A stretch of DNA of 64,000 bases from a virus. The stretch lies in the IMG/VR virus record IMGVR_UViG_3300037011_000606, positions 31,098-95,097 of that record, one strand, 5' to 3'. A program made the translations under genes and the position numbers. Positions 51,265 through 59,024 of this stretch are shown piece by piece. The notes below the pieces were generated by a model, which was given only the letters and a program-made list of their open reading frames with translations, was not told the DNA's origin and ran no database searches. Positions within the stretch are counted from its first letter, which is position 1; every line of letters begins with the position of its first letter.

Positions 51265-52302
51265 TTGGTACCAGCCGGGTACAAAAAGCTAAGTTCATAC
51301 CTTTCCAGTGGGCGGAGTATGCAAATGGCCACTGGGGCTCTTACATCACTGCGCACTTCCCCTAGAGAGCCGGCCGTTTTACATATCAGTTGTAGTTCGG
51401 GCGGGCCAATGGACCAAGTATTTAGTTTTGGATGGGGACAGCTGGATGGTGAGTGTAATTTTGGGCCTAAGCCGGTCGGGCCGCCATACAATCTTCATTC
51501 ATGCTTTCCTGACTCTCACATACGCTTTTCCTGACTCCGGACCGATGGGGACCAACGAAACGCCGCTCTCCATCCATTTTTTCCAAAAAAACAGGGGCAC
51601 CCAAGAGGACGAGCGGCTCTCCTATATAGCTCCTCCTCCGGATAAATGGGGCCCCTCAAGAAATTCCTTCCAGATAAAAAGAACTCAAGGCTCCCACTAT
51701 ATAAATACCTACGTATATCCGCATAGATTCTTACATTAAGCCCAGCATCGCCTCCAGTTTTGTTTGGGAGGACGAGCATCTCATTCGAGGTGGCCAAGTG
51801 GAATCCGCTCATAAGTACTTTCTTCCCCCCGGCCTTTTGTATAAAAGTACATTTGGGCGCGGTAATCTTGAGCCGATAGCACCCTTCCACCCACAGGTCA
51901 CTTCCTAAAACTTTCCCTTTGGCCACCCATAGAACTCTCCAGAACCCCTTCTAAGGTCTTATTATTATTGTGGACACGCTGCACTTCCAACTATTTTTAT
52001 ATGGATGAGCATCTCATCCCATAGAGACATGTAGGGTGGTGGGCAAGAACAGTGATATATATATACAGATTTAGTTTTAAATAGAAGTAGGCAGGCTCAA
52101 AGAACATGATATATATATATTGATTTATGTTTAAGAATAGGACCGGACTATCAAAGTGTGGGTTTTCCATAGTCCACAACCTTTAAATACTTGTAATGTG
52201 ATATTCATACTAAGAAGGAATGGAAATGACTAATGACCAATCATCAACTCATCATTCTTGGAAATTAGGAACGGCCTCGCCGTCTACGCGACATCTCCGT
52301 TA
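51265..52302. other. Non-coding block 2 with repeats, hairpins and promoter-like sites
   Basis: About 1 kb without a convincing gene. It holds the second copy of the 34-bp repeat (51274-51307), TATA-like boxes ACTATATAAATAC (~51696) and CCTTTAAATAC (~52188), GAGCATCTCAT at 51774 and again at 52007 inside the palindrome GATGAGCATCTCATC (52004-52018), and a diverged direct repeat AGAACA(G)TGATATATATATA at 52046 and 52101. A possible 27-codon frame at 52220-52303 (MEMTNDQSSTHHSWK...) follows the second box. On the - strand, 51926-51700 has a coding-like frame (MAKGKVLGSDLWVEGCYRLK...) that may be a decayed gene. Small RNAs or a second origin are possible. Confidence 0.5.
51274..51307 (+). repeat. 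34-bp dispersed repeat, copy 2
   Basis: GCCGGGTACAAAA at 51274-51286 and AGTTCATAC at 51292-51300, same offset as copy 1 at 50727. GTACC just upstream can pair with the GGTAC inside the repeat to form a small hairpin absent from copy 1. Confidence 0.7.
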
Positions 52303-52378
52303 ACAAAATATTTATATACTTATAAATTAATATATATATAATAAATTAAGAACAAAAAACAAGAAAAAGGAGGAAGGA
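52303..52378 (+). promoter_or_regulatory. Promoter of the 52.4 kb operon
   Basis: AAAATATTTATATACTTATAAATTA (TATA box ~52307-52318, written here with one extra flank) is followed by an AT-only leader and AAAAGGAGGAAGG directly before ATG 52381. It probably drives the long run of small genes to the right. Confidence 0.75.
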
Positions 52379-52380
52379 AA

Positions 52381-52992
52381 ATGAATGAAGGAGTAGTAAC
52401 GTTCAAAGAAAAAATGTACAGTTGTCCTGCTTGTGGAAACCTGAACAGAAGTTATGAAAGGGGAGGAGTGGAAATAGTCCCAGGAGTCGAAGTAAGTTGC
52501 ATTTATTGTGGTTTTGTTGGCGGGAAGTATGTTAGATTTGAAACTGAGAGACATGTGGTTAGACAGATAGGTGGAGTTCCTGGACAGTTACATGGAACAC
52601 TGGTATTCAAAGATAGAATGTTGAATAGAAGCAGGAGAGTAATGAGAATGACCAGAGAGATGAGGGTTAGGTTTCAAGTGCTCTATGGTATGTTTCACGA
52701 TTATCCGAATCTAGCATTCAATACTGAGGAAGTAGCAAAAGCTCTGAGATTAGAAGGACTTCGACCGAAATATGCGGGAGAAGTATTGGATTATTTGAAG
52801 GAGATGGGCATCATCAGAGTATATATGATGAATGATATAAGGTACTATAGGTACGGTGGTAAGAGTTTGAAGGAAGTAACCTATGTTGCCGAGCCCACAA
52901 TCGATGAGTCAGGATTAGTGGTATGGGAGAGGGAACATGGAGAGAGGGTGGAGAAGGTGGTAGAAAGGAGTGGGGAGAGGGGGGTGAACTGA
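52381..52992 (+). CDS. Zinc-ribbon plus winged-helix protein
   Basis: 203 residues. An N-terminal zinc ribbon, YSCPACGNLNRSYERGG then VSCIYCGFVGGKYV (two CxxC pairs), is followed by a winged helix with LAFNTEEVAKALRLEGLRPKYAGEVLDYLKEMGIIRVYMM and an aromatic wing IRYYRYGGKS. The combination resembles archaeal basal-factor-like regulators (TFE/TFB-type zinc ribbon plus wHTH), but identity is not shown. It heads an operon with a strong promoter and may control later genes. The last bases overlap the next ATG (TGATG). Confidence 0.8.
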   Translation: MNEGVVTFKEKMYSCPACGNLNRSYERGGVEIVPGVEVSCIYCGFVGGKYVRFETERHVVRQIGGVPGQLHGTLVFKDRMLNRSRRVMRMTREMRVRFQVLYGMFHDYPNLAFNTEEVAKALRLEGLRPKYAGEVLDYLKEMGIIRVYMMNDIRYYRYGGKSLKEVTYVAEPTIDESGLVVWEREHGERVEKVVERSGERGVN

Positions 52993-53777
52993 TGCCAATC
53001 AGTATGGATTCATTTGATAGCGGGAAGACGATGGCGCCCGATGAGATATATGTTAGAAAGGGGACTGGAAAGCCAAAGGTACCGAAAGGAAGTGGATTCA
53101 AGCAAACATGCCCCTGGTGCGATAAGTTGGTGACCGGATTGTATAGTCATCTGGAGCACACATGTACGAGTCTGTACATGATGTATAGGTTTGATAGATT
53201 GCCCGGTGAGTACAAGGATGGAGGAAAAATGGCGTGGAAACCTGAATGGGAGAGGAAGATCGAGGAGATCAAGAAGCAGGAAGAAATGATGAAGGTGGAG
53301 TTTGCTTATGAGAAGCAGAAGCCTTACTGCAGAGCATGCCGCAATGTTCTGAATGTATCGGATGTTGTGGAGGTGGGGATTGTTTGGAGATGCTGCTCTT
53401 GTGGAAAGAAGGTTACGGAGAGTGTGGATGGGAGGAGATGGAATGAGAAGAGCAAAGAGATTCTGCCCGATGAGTTTAAGCCGAATGACTCGTTGAAGTT
53501 TGCCAAAGGGTCGAATGTTGGCGTGCCAACATCTCATGAGGTTTTGAAGTCGCTTGACACTCTACTGAAGGAGTTCAATGATAAGTTGATAAGGGACGAG
53601 AAGTTAGTAAAAGAGGTTTACACTGAAGGAAATGATAGGGAGAAGTTTCTGGAGGATTACTTTAAGATGAATGAGGTCAGAGTTCACAGATTAAAGATGG
53701 CGGGGGCGGAAGAAAGGGTGGTAGTGGAATTTGAGATGAAGGTCAAGAAGTCAATGGAATTATATATGAAGAGGTGA
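52992..53777 (+). CDS. Protein with two zinc-binding sites and helical C-terminus
   Basis: Start at ATG 52992 (overlapping the previous stop, behind GGGGTGAAC), giving 261 residues. TCPWCDKLVTGLYSHLEHTC forms a C2HC finger near residue 40, and CRACRNVLNVSD ... WRCCSCGKKV a four-cysteine ribbon near 120. The C-terminal ~100 residues are helical and charged. Probably nucleic-acid-binding. No family recognised. Confidence 0.75.
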   Translation: MPISMDSFDSGKTMAPDEIYVRKGTGKPKVPKGSGFKQTCPWCDKLVTGLYSHLEHTCTSLYMMYRFDRLPGEYKDGGKMAWKPEWERKIEEIKKQEEMMKVEFAYEKQKPYCRACRNVLNVSDVVEVGIVWRCCSCGKKVTESVDGRRWNEKSKEILPDEFKPNDSLKFAKGSNVGVPTSHEVLKSLDTLLKEFNDKLIRDEKLVKEVYTEGNDREKFLEDYFKMNEVRVHRLKMAGAEERVVVEFEMKVKKSMELYMKR

Positions 53778-53781
53778 TTTG

Positions 53782-53970
53782 ATGGGACAGGCAGAAGAAG
53801 AAGTAACGACATATAAATGCGTTGGCTGCACTTCAAACTTGGAGGGGAGGATCTCTTGCCTGGATGGCAAGGATATTAATGGGAAGAGGTGTTCTGATAT
53901 GAATGCCCAGTGTTTACTGTTCTCAGGAATTGGAGAAGATGGAAAGGGATATACAAAAGATTGGAAGTGA
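53782..53970 (+). CDS. Cysteine-rich 62-residue protein
   Basis: ATG 53782 follows GAGGTGATTTG. TYKCVGCTSNLEGRISCLDG, RCSDMNAQC and LLFSG carry five cysteines, likely a zinc site. Reading is coupled to its neighbours with gaps under 10 bases. Unknown function. Confidence 0.7.
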   Translation: MGQAEEEVTTYKCVGCTSNLEGRISCLDGKDINGKRCSDMNAQCLLFSGIGEDGKGYTKDWK

Positions 53971-53979
53971 GGTAGTTGT

Positions 53980-54105
53980 ATGTCGATTGTTGAAGCTGCA
54001 AAGTGCAGGTGTGAAGAACCAGAGCCAATAGGAATACCAGATGTATTTGGCGCTGTTCAATGCAAGAAGTGCAAGAAGGTAGCTAATTGGAAGGAGTTGG
54101 AATGA
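53980..54105 (+). CDS. 41-residue zinc-ribbon miniprotein
   Basis: ATG 53980 follows GAGGTAG. AKCRCEEPEPIG then VQCKKCKKVANWKELE give two CxC/CxxC pairs spaced by about 17 residues, a minimal zinc ribbon with a short helix. Confidence 0.7.
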   Translation: MSIVEAAKCRCEEPEPIGIPDVFGAVQCKKCKKVANWKELE

Positions 54106-54106
54106 T

Positions 54107-54382
54107 ATGTTTACGAAGGAAGAGAGTGATAAGATAATTAGAGATGCAGCGAATGAATATTATGATGGGAGTAGGGTGGATGATATATTGGAGGATCTGC
54201 CCAAGAAGGTTTGGAAGAAAGCTGCATTGAAACAAGTTTGCTGCCTGTTAGAAGAATTAATAGATAAGTTGGAAGGTCCAAGAGATCCGAAAAAGATGAA
54301 GAGCCCGCCAGATGAGAAGGGTTCCACTAGATGGGCGCTAATATGGGCGAGAGATGTAGTAGAAGCAATATTGTCGAGGTGA
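54107..54382 (+). CDS. 91-residue protein, unknown
   Basis: Starts two bases after the previous stop (TGATATG). Sequence FTKEESDKIIRDAANEYYDG ... KKAALKQVCCLLEELIDKLEG ... RWALIWARDVVEAILSR is helical with a CC pair. Not recognised. Confidence 0.7.
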   Translation: MFTKEESDKIIRDAANEYYDGSRVDDILEDLPKKVWKKAALKQVCCLLEELIDKLEGPRDPKKMKSPPDEKGSTRWALIWARDVVEAILSR

Positions 54383-54387
54383 CCACA

Positions 54388-54627
54388 ATGAAGATATTAG
54401 ATGTTGAGATAGATAATCGGAACTTCGGTGAGACAGACTTGATAGTGAGCGATGGTAATAAGGTAGTCGGAAGAATACACACGAGAATAAGTTTCATCGG
54501 AAACTTGGTTAACAGTCACATAGCAAACTTACCAGATGTAGACCCCGTGACCGGAGAGAAGATACAGAAGGATGTTGTTTTCTGTGAGATTGTGCAGGAG
54601 ATACAGAAGCATGTACAGTTGGGGTGA
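54388..54627 (+). CDS. 79-residue protein, unknown
   Basis: ATG 54388 behind GAGGTGACCAC. MKILDVEIDNRNFGETDLIVSDG then IHTRISFIGNLVNSHIANLPDVD is beta-rich and ends in a short helix (CEIVQEIQKHVQLG). Unknown. Confidence 0.7.
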   Translation: MKILDVEIDNRNFGETDLIVSDGNKVVGRIHTRISFIGNLVNSHIANLPDVDPVTGEKIQKDVVFCEIVQEIQKHVQLG

Positions 54628-54631
54628 TCTG

Positions 54632-55087
54632 ATGGACGATGAGAAGAGGAAAGCTATAATATCTGATGCATTCTTGGCGAAGCTGATGGGAGGAGATTAT
54701 AAGACGATGTTTGATGATACGATGCTCGACCATCATAAAGTGTCTTATATCGAGATGAATGACTTTTTGCACGAAGTGATACCTTTCATTGATAATACGT
54801 ACGAGGCGTATGAGTTGAAGGTGTTTGAAGCTGCGGATAGCCTCTCGGAAGGAGTTTTATGTGATTTGCAGAAGCATAAAGATCATATGGGAATAATGTT
54901 AGAGAATTATACCAATGCCGTTAGGAGACAGGGTCATCTAAGAAAGTTGGATGTTGAGGAATTCATGAACCAGCAGAGAAGGTTTGAGAAACAGCTATTA
55001 GAAGCTGGTGTAAGTAGAGAGGAGATAGATAAAGCAGAGAAGAGAGGGAAAGAGCTGGCAAAGAAGGATAATGAGGTGGTTTTGTGA
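54632..55087 (+). CDS. 151-residue helical protein, unknown
   Basis: ATG 54632 behind GGGGTGATCTG. Almost wholly helical and acidic at first (MDDEKRKAIISDAFLAKLMGGDYKTMFDD), with a basic coiled region ENYTNAVRRQGHLRKLDVEEFMNQQRRFEKQLLEAG (split) near the end. Overlaps the next start (GTGA). Unknown. Confidence 0.7.
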   Translation: MDDEKRKAIISDAFLAKLMGGDYKTMFDDTMLDHHKVSYIEMNDFLHEVIPFIDNTYEAYELKVFEAADSLSEGVLCDLQKHKDHMGIMLENYTNAVRRQGHLRKLDVEEFMNQQRRFEKQLLEAGVSREEIDKAEKRGKELAKKDNEVVL

Positions 55088-55518
55088 AGATAAGGACGTT
55101 GGGAAGGGTTCATAGAATACTCTACGAGGCCTATCATAAGAGGGCGGGGGGGATAATGTCGAAGGAGCTTAGCGGGACGCAATTCTGCTCAGGGCATGTT
55201 GAATGGGCGCTAAAGAACGGGTTGCTGAACCATAAGCTCAGAGGGAAGTATCACATATCGAAGAAGGGAGTGGATGCTCTGATGGTCCTCGAGCAAGTGG
55301 ATGCTTATCCTATCAACTCGAAGTTGGTACCTGCAGAAGCTGGTGAGTTGACGAGAGATAATCGATTTCAAGCATTTCGAACGGATGCTCAAACGAACGA
55401 TACCAATCAGTTCTGGTCTCCTGGAATGATATCCGCGAAGAGGGGATATCATTTCGTGGAGGTTAAGGTGAGAAGGAGTAAGAAGTGGATGGAATATTTC
55501 AAAGGGAAGGTGTGGTAG
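55084..55518 (+). CDS. Winged-helix-like protein
   Basis: GTG start at 55084 in a GTGA overlap. Residues 1-70 (RVHRILYEAYHKRAGGIMSKELSG ... VEWALKNGLLNHKLRGKYHISKKGVDALMVLE, split) look like a winged helix in which YHISKKG is the wing, as in archaeal PadR/ArsR-like proteins. The C-terminal half is basic. Probably DNA-binding. Confidence 0.7.
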   Translation: MKIRTLGRVHRILYEAYHKRAGGIMSKELSGTQFCSGHVEWALKNGLLNHKLRGKYHISKKGVDALMVLEQVDAYPINSKLVPAEAGELTRDNRFQAFRTDAQTNDTNQFWSPGMISAKRGYHFVEVKVRRSKKWMEYFKGKVW

Positions 55519-55520
55519 GT

Positions 55521-55973
55521 ATGAGTGATTTGGTAAAGAGACCCAATGTCCGATCCATGTTGAACTTTGTGAGGGGTTGGGGATATTACGATAATATGCA
55601 ACATATGAAGTTTGTCAATGAGAATGATGAAAATTATGGACCGATTATAGTGTATAATGCCTCAGTGAGAATGTATCTGTATGAAGGTAAGGAGTGGAGG
55701 GAGGTGGATAGGTGGGGAGATGCTCCAATAATTGGAAGGAAACCAGAGGCTCTATTTCACGGTGACCTGTCGCCCAGAAGAATCAAAGCACTGATGATTA
55801 TAGCTAAAGAGCACCATTTGAAGGTTATGATATACTTTGAGCATAGAGACTTGGCATTCGAGTTCTCTAATGAGCCAGAAGGGAATCCAGTGTTTACTGG
55901 AGATGAGAGGATGATATCGTTCTTGCAGAGGTTCTACCCGACGATCGTTGAAGATTTGATGAAGGAGGGATAA
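55521..55973 (+). CDS. 150-residue protein, unknown
   Basis: ATG 55521 behind GTGGTAGGT, two bases after the previous stop. Alpha/beta protein with VNENDENYGPIIVYNASVRMYLYEGKEW, RRIKALMIIAKEHHLKVMIYFEHRDLAFEFS and a C-terminal helix. The central helix-strand unit could be a Rossmann-like half, but no family is recognised. Confidence 0.7.
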   Translation: MSDLVKRPNVRSMLNFVRGWGYYDNMQHMKFVNENDENYGPIIVYNASVRMYLYEGKEWREVDRWGDAPIIGRKPEALFHGDLSPRRIKALMIIAKEHHLKVMIYFEHRDLAFEFSNEPEGNPVFTGDERMISFLQRFYPTIVEDLMKEG

Positions 55974-55974
55974 T

Positions 55975-56214
55975 ATGGAAGTTGTATATAAATATCTGGT
56001 AGTGTGCCATGAAAACGGACATATTGTTGTGTGTCAGACCCTGGATGATGTTAAGAAGGGTTTGGCTGATGATAAGTTCTTAATGGGAGACTGGGTATAT
56101 AGGGTGCCTGCGGATTTGAAGATCGGTATAAGCGATATACCTCATGAGAGTGCTTTTATATACGAGGCACTAGATAATATGGGCTATAAGGCAACTTATA
56201 TGGAGGAATTATAA
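55975..56214 (+). CDS. 79-residue protein, unknown
   Basis: ATG 55975 behind AAGGAGGGATAAT. MEVVYKYLVVCHENGHIVVCQTLDDVKKGLADD is strand-helix, followed by MGDWVYRVPADLKIGIS. Stop TAA overlaps the next ATG (TAATG). Unknown. Confidence 0.7.
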   Translation: MEVVYKYLVVCHENGHIVVCQTLDDVKKGLADDKFLMGDWVYRVPADLKIGISDIPHESAFIYEALDNMGYKATYMEEL

Positions 56215-56363
56215 TGTCTTGGAGAGTAATTGATAGGATAGCGGAGCAATTGGACTATAATGAAGAGTTTGTGATGCGAGGGAAGCTAAGAGAGTATAGA
56301 AAGAAGGGAAAAGTGGTTATGAAGTTGATAAGAGAGATGGAGAAGCTGTTAAAGGAGGGGTAG
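56214..56363 (+). CDS. 49-residue basic helical protein
   Basis: ATG 56214 shares a base with the preceding TAA. MSWRVIDRIAEQLDYNEEFVMRG then KLREYRKKGKVVMKLIREMEKLLKEG; helical and basic, possibly RNA- or DNA-binding. The strong GGAGGGG at its end serves the next gene. Confidence 0.65.
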   Translation: MSWRVIDRIAEQLDYNEEFVMRGKLREYRKKGKVVMKLIREMEKLLKEG

Positions 56364-56364
56364 T

Positions 56365-56745
56365 ATGACGGAGTATGTTAAAGTGGTGGTGGATGGGGTG
56401 GATGTTAAGATAGATAGGTGTTTGTTAAATTTTAGGAAGAGGTTAGAATGGATGATGGAGGCTATCATAGATAATCGCGGATGGAAAGTGGGAGTTAATT
56501 TCGCAAATGATCTGTCTAAAGATGAGAGTTTGAGGATAACAAAAGCGGTAGTGACTGTTATTGGTGATGTGGACAACTGTCTTCAGATGATGTATGTGAT
56601 GGTTGTGCTGTTGCCCAACAATATGACCACAATGCTAGAGTTTGTGGAAGCTTCGGAGATGGAGTATAAGGTGGATGGGTTACCTTTCAGCAAGCCCAAC
56701 GAGCTAGCAAATTGGATAGAGGAGCGTATGAAAAGGGGGAATTAA
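56365..56745 (+). CDS. 126-residue protein, unknown
   Basis: ATG 56365 behind AAGGAGGGGTAGT. VKVVVDGVDVKIDRCLLNFRKRLEWMMEAIIDNRGWKVGVNFAND (split) suggests strand-helix repeats; the rest includes MMYVMVVLLPNNMTTMLEFVEASEME and an ending helix. Unknown. Confidence 0.7.
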   Translation: MTEYVKVVVDGVDVKIDRCLLNFRKRLEWMMEAIIDNRGWKVGVNFANDLSKDESLRITKAVVTVIGDVDNCLQMMYVMVVLLPNNMTTMLEFVEASEMEYKVDGLPFSKPNELANWIEERMKRGN

Positions 56746-56746
56746 G

Positions 56747-57136
56747 ATGCATTGTGTAGTATGTAAGAGAACAATAAAAGAGGACTGTGATGATTACGAA
56801 TATTTGAAAGAAGAGAATGCTGGAGTGCATAATAGATGCAAGCATTGTTTGAAGTGTCCAATCGTCAAGGAAGATTGCCTAACGAGAGAACGTTGTCCTG
56901 GGTGGAAAGAGTTGACTAGGAAGTTCAGTGAGAGAGATCAGCTGGACGATTACATGTATTTATTTGGTTTTATAGAACCGAAGGACTTCGCCCGGTGTGT
57001 AGCGGAAGGGGAAATCAGTCATCAGATGGCTATTCTAATAATGAGAAGATTGCATAGGGTGTATAATATTCCAGATATGATGGATAGGTATCTGGAAGAG
57101 TTGAAAAAATGGTCGAAAATGGAGGTGTTCTATTGA
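56747..57136 (+). CDS. Cysteine-rich N-terminus plus helical protein
   Basis: 129 residues. HCVVCKRTIKEDCDDYEYL, NRCKHCLKCPIVKEDCLTRERC hold eight or more cysteines in the first 55 residues, probably two zinc sites. The C-terminal half is helical (EGEISHQMAILIMRRLHRVYN). Likely nucleic-acid- or protein-binding. Confidence 0.7.
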   Translation: MHCVVCKRTIKEDCDDYEYLKEENAGVHNRCKHCLKCPIVKEDCLTRERCPGWKELTRKFSERDQLDDYMYLFGFIEPKDFARCVAEGEISHQMAILIMRRLHRVYNIPDMMDRYLEELKKWSKMEVFY

Positions 57137-57312
57137 AGGAAGAAGATGTAGAGAAGGTAATGACAATAATAGATGATAATCCGCTGGATGAATTCTGGGA
57201 GCCGCCGAAGGACCCACAAGATGGGGAACCTAACTCGTGTCTCTTCGAAGACATCTTGAAGATGCTGAACAACAAAGGATGGGATCTAGTGTTAGTGAAG
57301 AAGGTGAAGTAG
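57133..57312 (+). CDS. 59-residue acidic protein
   Basis: The TTG at 57133 is chosen as start because GGAGGTGTTC lies just upstream, overlapping the previous stop by four bases. KEEDVEKVMTIIDDNPLDEFWEPPKDPQDGEPN then a helix and LVLVKKVK. Stop TAG is followed at once by the next ATG. Confidence 0.6.
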   Translation: MKEEDVEKVMTIIDDNPLDEFWEPPKDPQDGEPNSCLFEDILKMLNNKGWDLVLVKKVK

Positions 57313-57741
57313 ATGGTGCACAAAAGCTATGGAAGAGGAGTCAGGAAAGGAACCGGAATGCCAGGAAAGCTAATTGTGAGCAGAGCCTCGCAGATGGCCA
57401 AATTCCGCGAGGAGATGAGGAAGGGAAAGGAGGTCGTAGTAATCACCCAACCATTGAATGGTATAACCAGCGTGGTCGAAGTACCCACAGATAACTCTAC
57501 GGTGACTTTCGACCAGAAGAAAATGGCTGAGATAGCAAGCAAAAGCGAGCAGCCGAAGTATGAAATAAGGACCATCGATCCTAATGGAAAGGATGTCAAG
57601 GTGAGGAGATACAGCCGAAGAGATGCTGAAGCAGAAGTCAACAGCATCAAGGGGAAGTTGACTGAAGGATGGAAGATCTTTCTCGGATGGTTCGATGGGA
57701 AGAAGAATGTAGTCAAGGAGATCGAAAGGAAGGATCAGTAA
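57313..57741 (+). CDS. 142-residue basic protein, unknown
   Basis: Starts directly after the previous TAG. A basic N-terminus with glycine (KSYGRGVRKGTGMPGKLIVSR), a strand region EVVVITQPLNGITSVVEVP, and a C-terminal alpha/beta part with KYEIRTIDPNGKDVKVRRYSRRDAEAEVNSIKGKL (split). GC-richer codons than neighbours. Possibly nucleic-acid-binding. Confidence 0.7.
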   Translation: MVHKSYGRGVRKGTGMPGKLIVSRASQMAKFREEMRKGKEVVVITQPLNGITSVVEVPTDNSTVTFDQKKMAEIASKSEQPKYEIRTIDPNGKDVKVRRYSRRDAEAEVNSIKGKLTEGWKIFLGWFDGKKNVVKEIERKDQ

Positions 57742-57781
57742 AGTGACTGGGTGGATGAGGTTTAAAACGAGGTGCTAATAG

Positions 57782-58138
57782 ATGAAGAGACTGATGCCCA
57801 GACACTTCTTTAGAAGTATGGGAAAGTATAATTGTAATAAGTGTGGAGGGGAGATCAATGGAGAGTATCATAGAGTGGATGGTCACGGTACCATCCACCG
57901 ATATTGTAAGCCGTGCTGGATTATGAAGATGAGTAAGTTAGAGAAGTGGCAGGCTCTATTGGAATGGTTAAAAGTACACAAAGAGTTTGTAACATGTAGA
58001 TTGCCCAAGGGGTTTCCTTTACATAAGAATGACATAGCTAACGCTTTTATCAGAATGAAGTTGAGTGGTGTGAAAGCTACAAGAGAAGATGTAATGGTGG
58101 ATGGTAAGAGAACTAGATGGTATAGGTTGGAGGGATAA
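57782..58138 (+). CDS. Zinc finger plus winged-helix-like protein
   Basis: 118 residues. YNCNKCGGEINGEYHRVDGHGTIHRYCKPCW forms a zinc site of the LIM/treble-clef type (CxxC ... HxxC-xx-C). The second half, KLEKWQALLEWLKVHKEFVTCRLPKGFPLHKNDIANAFIRMKLSG (split), resembles a helix-turn-helix with a short wing. Likely a regulator. Confidence 0.75.
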   Translation: MKRLMPRHFFRSMGKYNCNKCGGEINGEYHRVDGHGTIHRYCKPCWIMKMSKLEKWQALLEWLKVHKEFVTCRLPKGFPLHKNDIANAFIRMKLSGVKATREDVMVDGKRTRWYRLEG

Positions 58139-58139
58139 T

Positions 58140-58349
58140 ATGAAGAATATTGGAGTATGGTGGTTTGTATCTGGATCACGACCAGTGGGTGTAGTGCTGG
58201 CGGAAAATGAAATTAAGGAGAAGAAGCTCTACATAAAAGCTGTTGATGGAATGGATGAGAAGGCTGATATTCGAGAGGTAATGGATTATGGATCCAAGAT
58301 AACCGTTAAGATGCTCAAAGATATGATGATGGGATTAGGGGAGGAGTGA
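58140..58349 (+). CDS. 69-residue protein, unknown
   Basis: ATG 58140 behind GGAGGGATAAT. MKNIGVWWFVSGSRPVGVVLAENEIKEKKLYIKAVDG then a helical end. The first half is a beta hairpin of a type seen in small phage proteins. Unknown. Confidence 0.7.
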   Translation: MKNIGVWWFVSGSRPVGVVLAENEIKEKKLYIKAVDGMDEKADIREVMDYGSKITVKMLKDMMMGLGEE

Positions 58350-58350
58350 A

Positions 58351-58524
58351 ATGAAAGCGGTGTTGAGAAGGGGAGGGTTGTTCAGGCAATATATTTGCGA
58401 GATATCTGAACCGTGTCGCAGCTCTCACAATCCGACGTTTGCTAGGACTCTTAAAGATGCTCGCAGAAATCTAAAGTGTAATGATTGTAGATATAGAGAA
58501 ATATGCAAGATGAAGAGAAGGTGA
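58351..58524 (+). CDS. 57-residue basic zinc-finger protein
   Basis: ATG 58351 follows GGAGGAGTGAA. Cysteines at YICEISEPC and LKCNDCRYREIC form a likely zinc site, in a strongly basic protein (starts MKAVLRRGG, ends CKMKRR). Probably nucleic-acid-binding. Confidence 0.7.
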   Translation: MKAVLRRGGLFRQYICEISEPCRSSHNPTFARTLKDARRNLKCNDCRYREICKMKRR

Positions 58525-58528
58525 TATT

Positions 58529-58714
58529 ATGAAGGGTGATAGAGTTAGAGTACATACCGGAACAATAGACAGTGGACCGTTAAATAACTTTGCAGTAGGA
58601 AAAACCTACAAGGTGGTTGAAATTGATATTGAACAAGGACAAATGCTCTACAACCATGATGTCAGAGGTTACGTTCAAAATAAGATAGTGTTTGTAACAT
58701 TCGAGGAGGTGTAA
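58529..58714 (+). CDS. 61-residue SH3-like protein
   Basis: ATG 58529 behind AGGTGATATT. MKGDRVRVHTGTIDSGPLNNFAVGKTYKVVEIDIEQGQMLYN and VQNKIVFVTFEEV (split) have the strand order of small SH3/KOW-like barrels that bind RNA or proteins. Confidence 0.7.
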   Translation: MKGDRVRVHTGTIDSGPLNNFAVGKTYKVVEIDIEQGQMLYNHDVRGYVQNKIVFVTFEEV

Positions 58715-58716
58715 GT

Positions 58717-58890
58717 ATGGATATGAAAGAAAGGTATGATAAGATAATGGAGTTGAGGAAAAAGTATCCGAAGATGGAAGTGGCCATGGAACTAGGTTTT
58801 CATTATAACGCCTCGACGGTGATCTGGTCGACTGATATGGAATTCGCTGAACATCTCAAGGTGATGGAGAGATTAGCAAGTCAATTGTAA
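58717..58890 (+). CDS. 57-residue helical protein
   Basis: ATG 58717 behind GGAGGTGTAAGT. MDMKERYDKIMELRKKYPKM then EFAEHLKVMERLASQL; mostly helical with a short strand region. Unknown. Confidence 0.65.
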   Translation: MDMKERYDKIMELRKKYPKMEVAMELGFHYNASTVIWSTDMEFAEHLKVMERLASQL

Positions 58891-58902
58891 GGAGGAAGTA
58901 AT

Positions 58903-58992
58903 ATGGAAGATGAGACAAAGAGTTTGGTAATAGGATGGCTGTTCGGTGTGATACCCTTTGCACTATGCGTCATCCTCATGAAGTTGGTGTGA
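58903..58992 (+). CDS. 29-residue single-helix membrane microprotein
   Basis: MEDETKSLVIGWLFGVIPFA then LCVILMKLV: a charged start followed by one membrane helix. GGAGGAAGTAAT precedes the ATG. Small membrane proteins of this type often act in lysis control or superinfection exclusion, but no function can be assigned. Confidence 0.6.
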   Translation: MEDETKSLVIGWLFGVIPFALCVILMKLV

Positions 58993-59024
58993 ATAGAGAG
59001 GGGAACTAGTAAGGAGTGATAGAT

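Noticed and set aside
51516-51926. - strand 136-codon frame as a gene
   Set aside because: The first ~60 residues look coding-like, but there is no ribosome site, the start is GTG within an open run, and the rest looks random. Mentioned only as a possible decayed gene.
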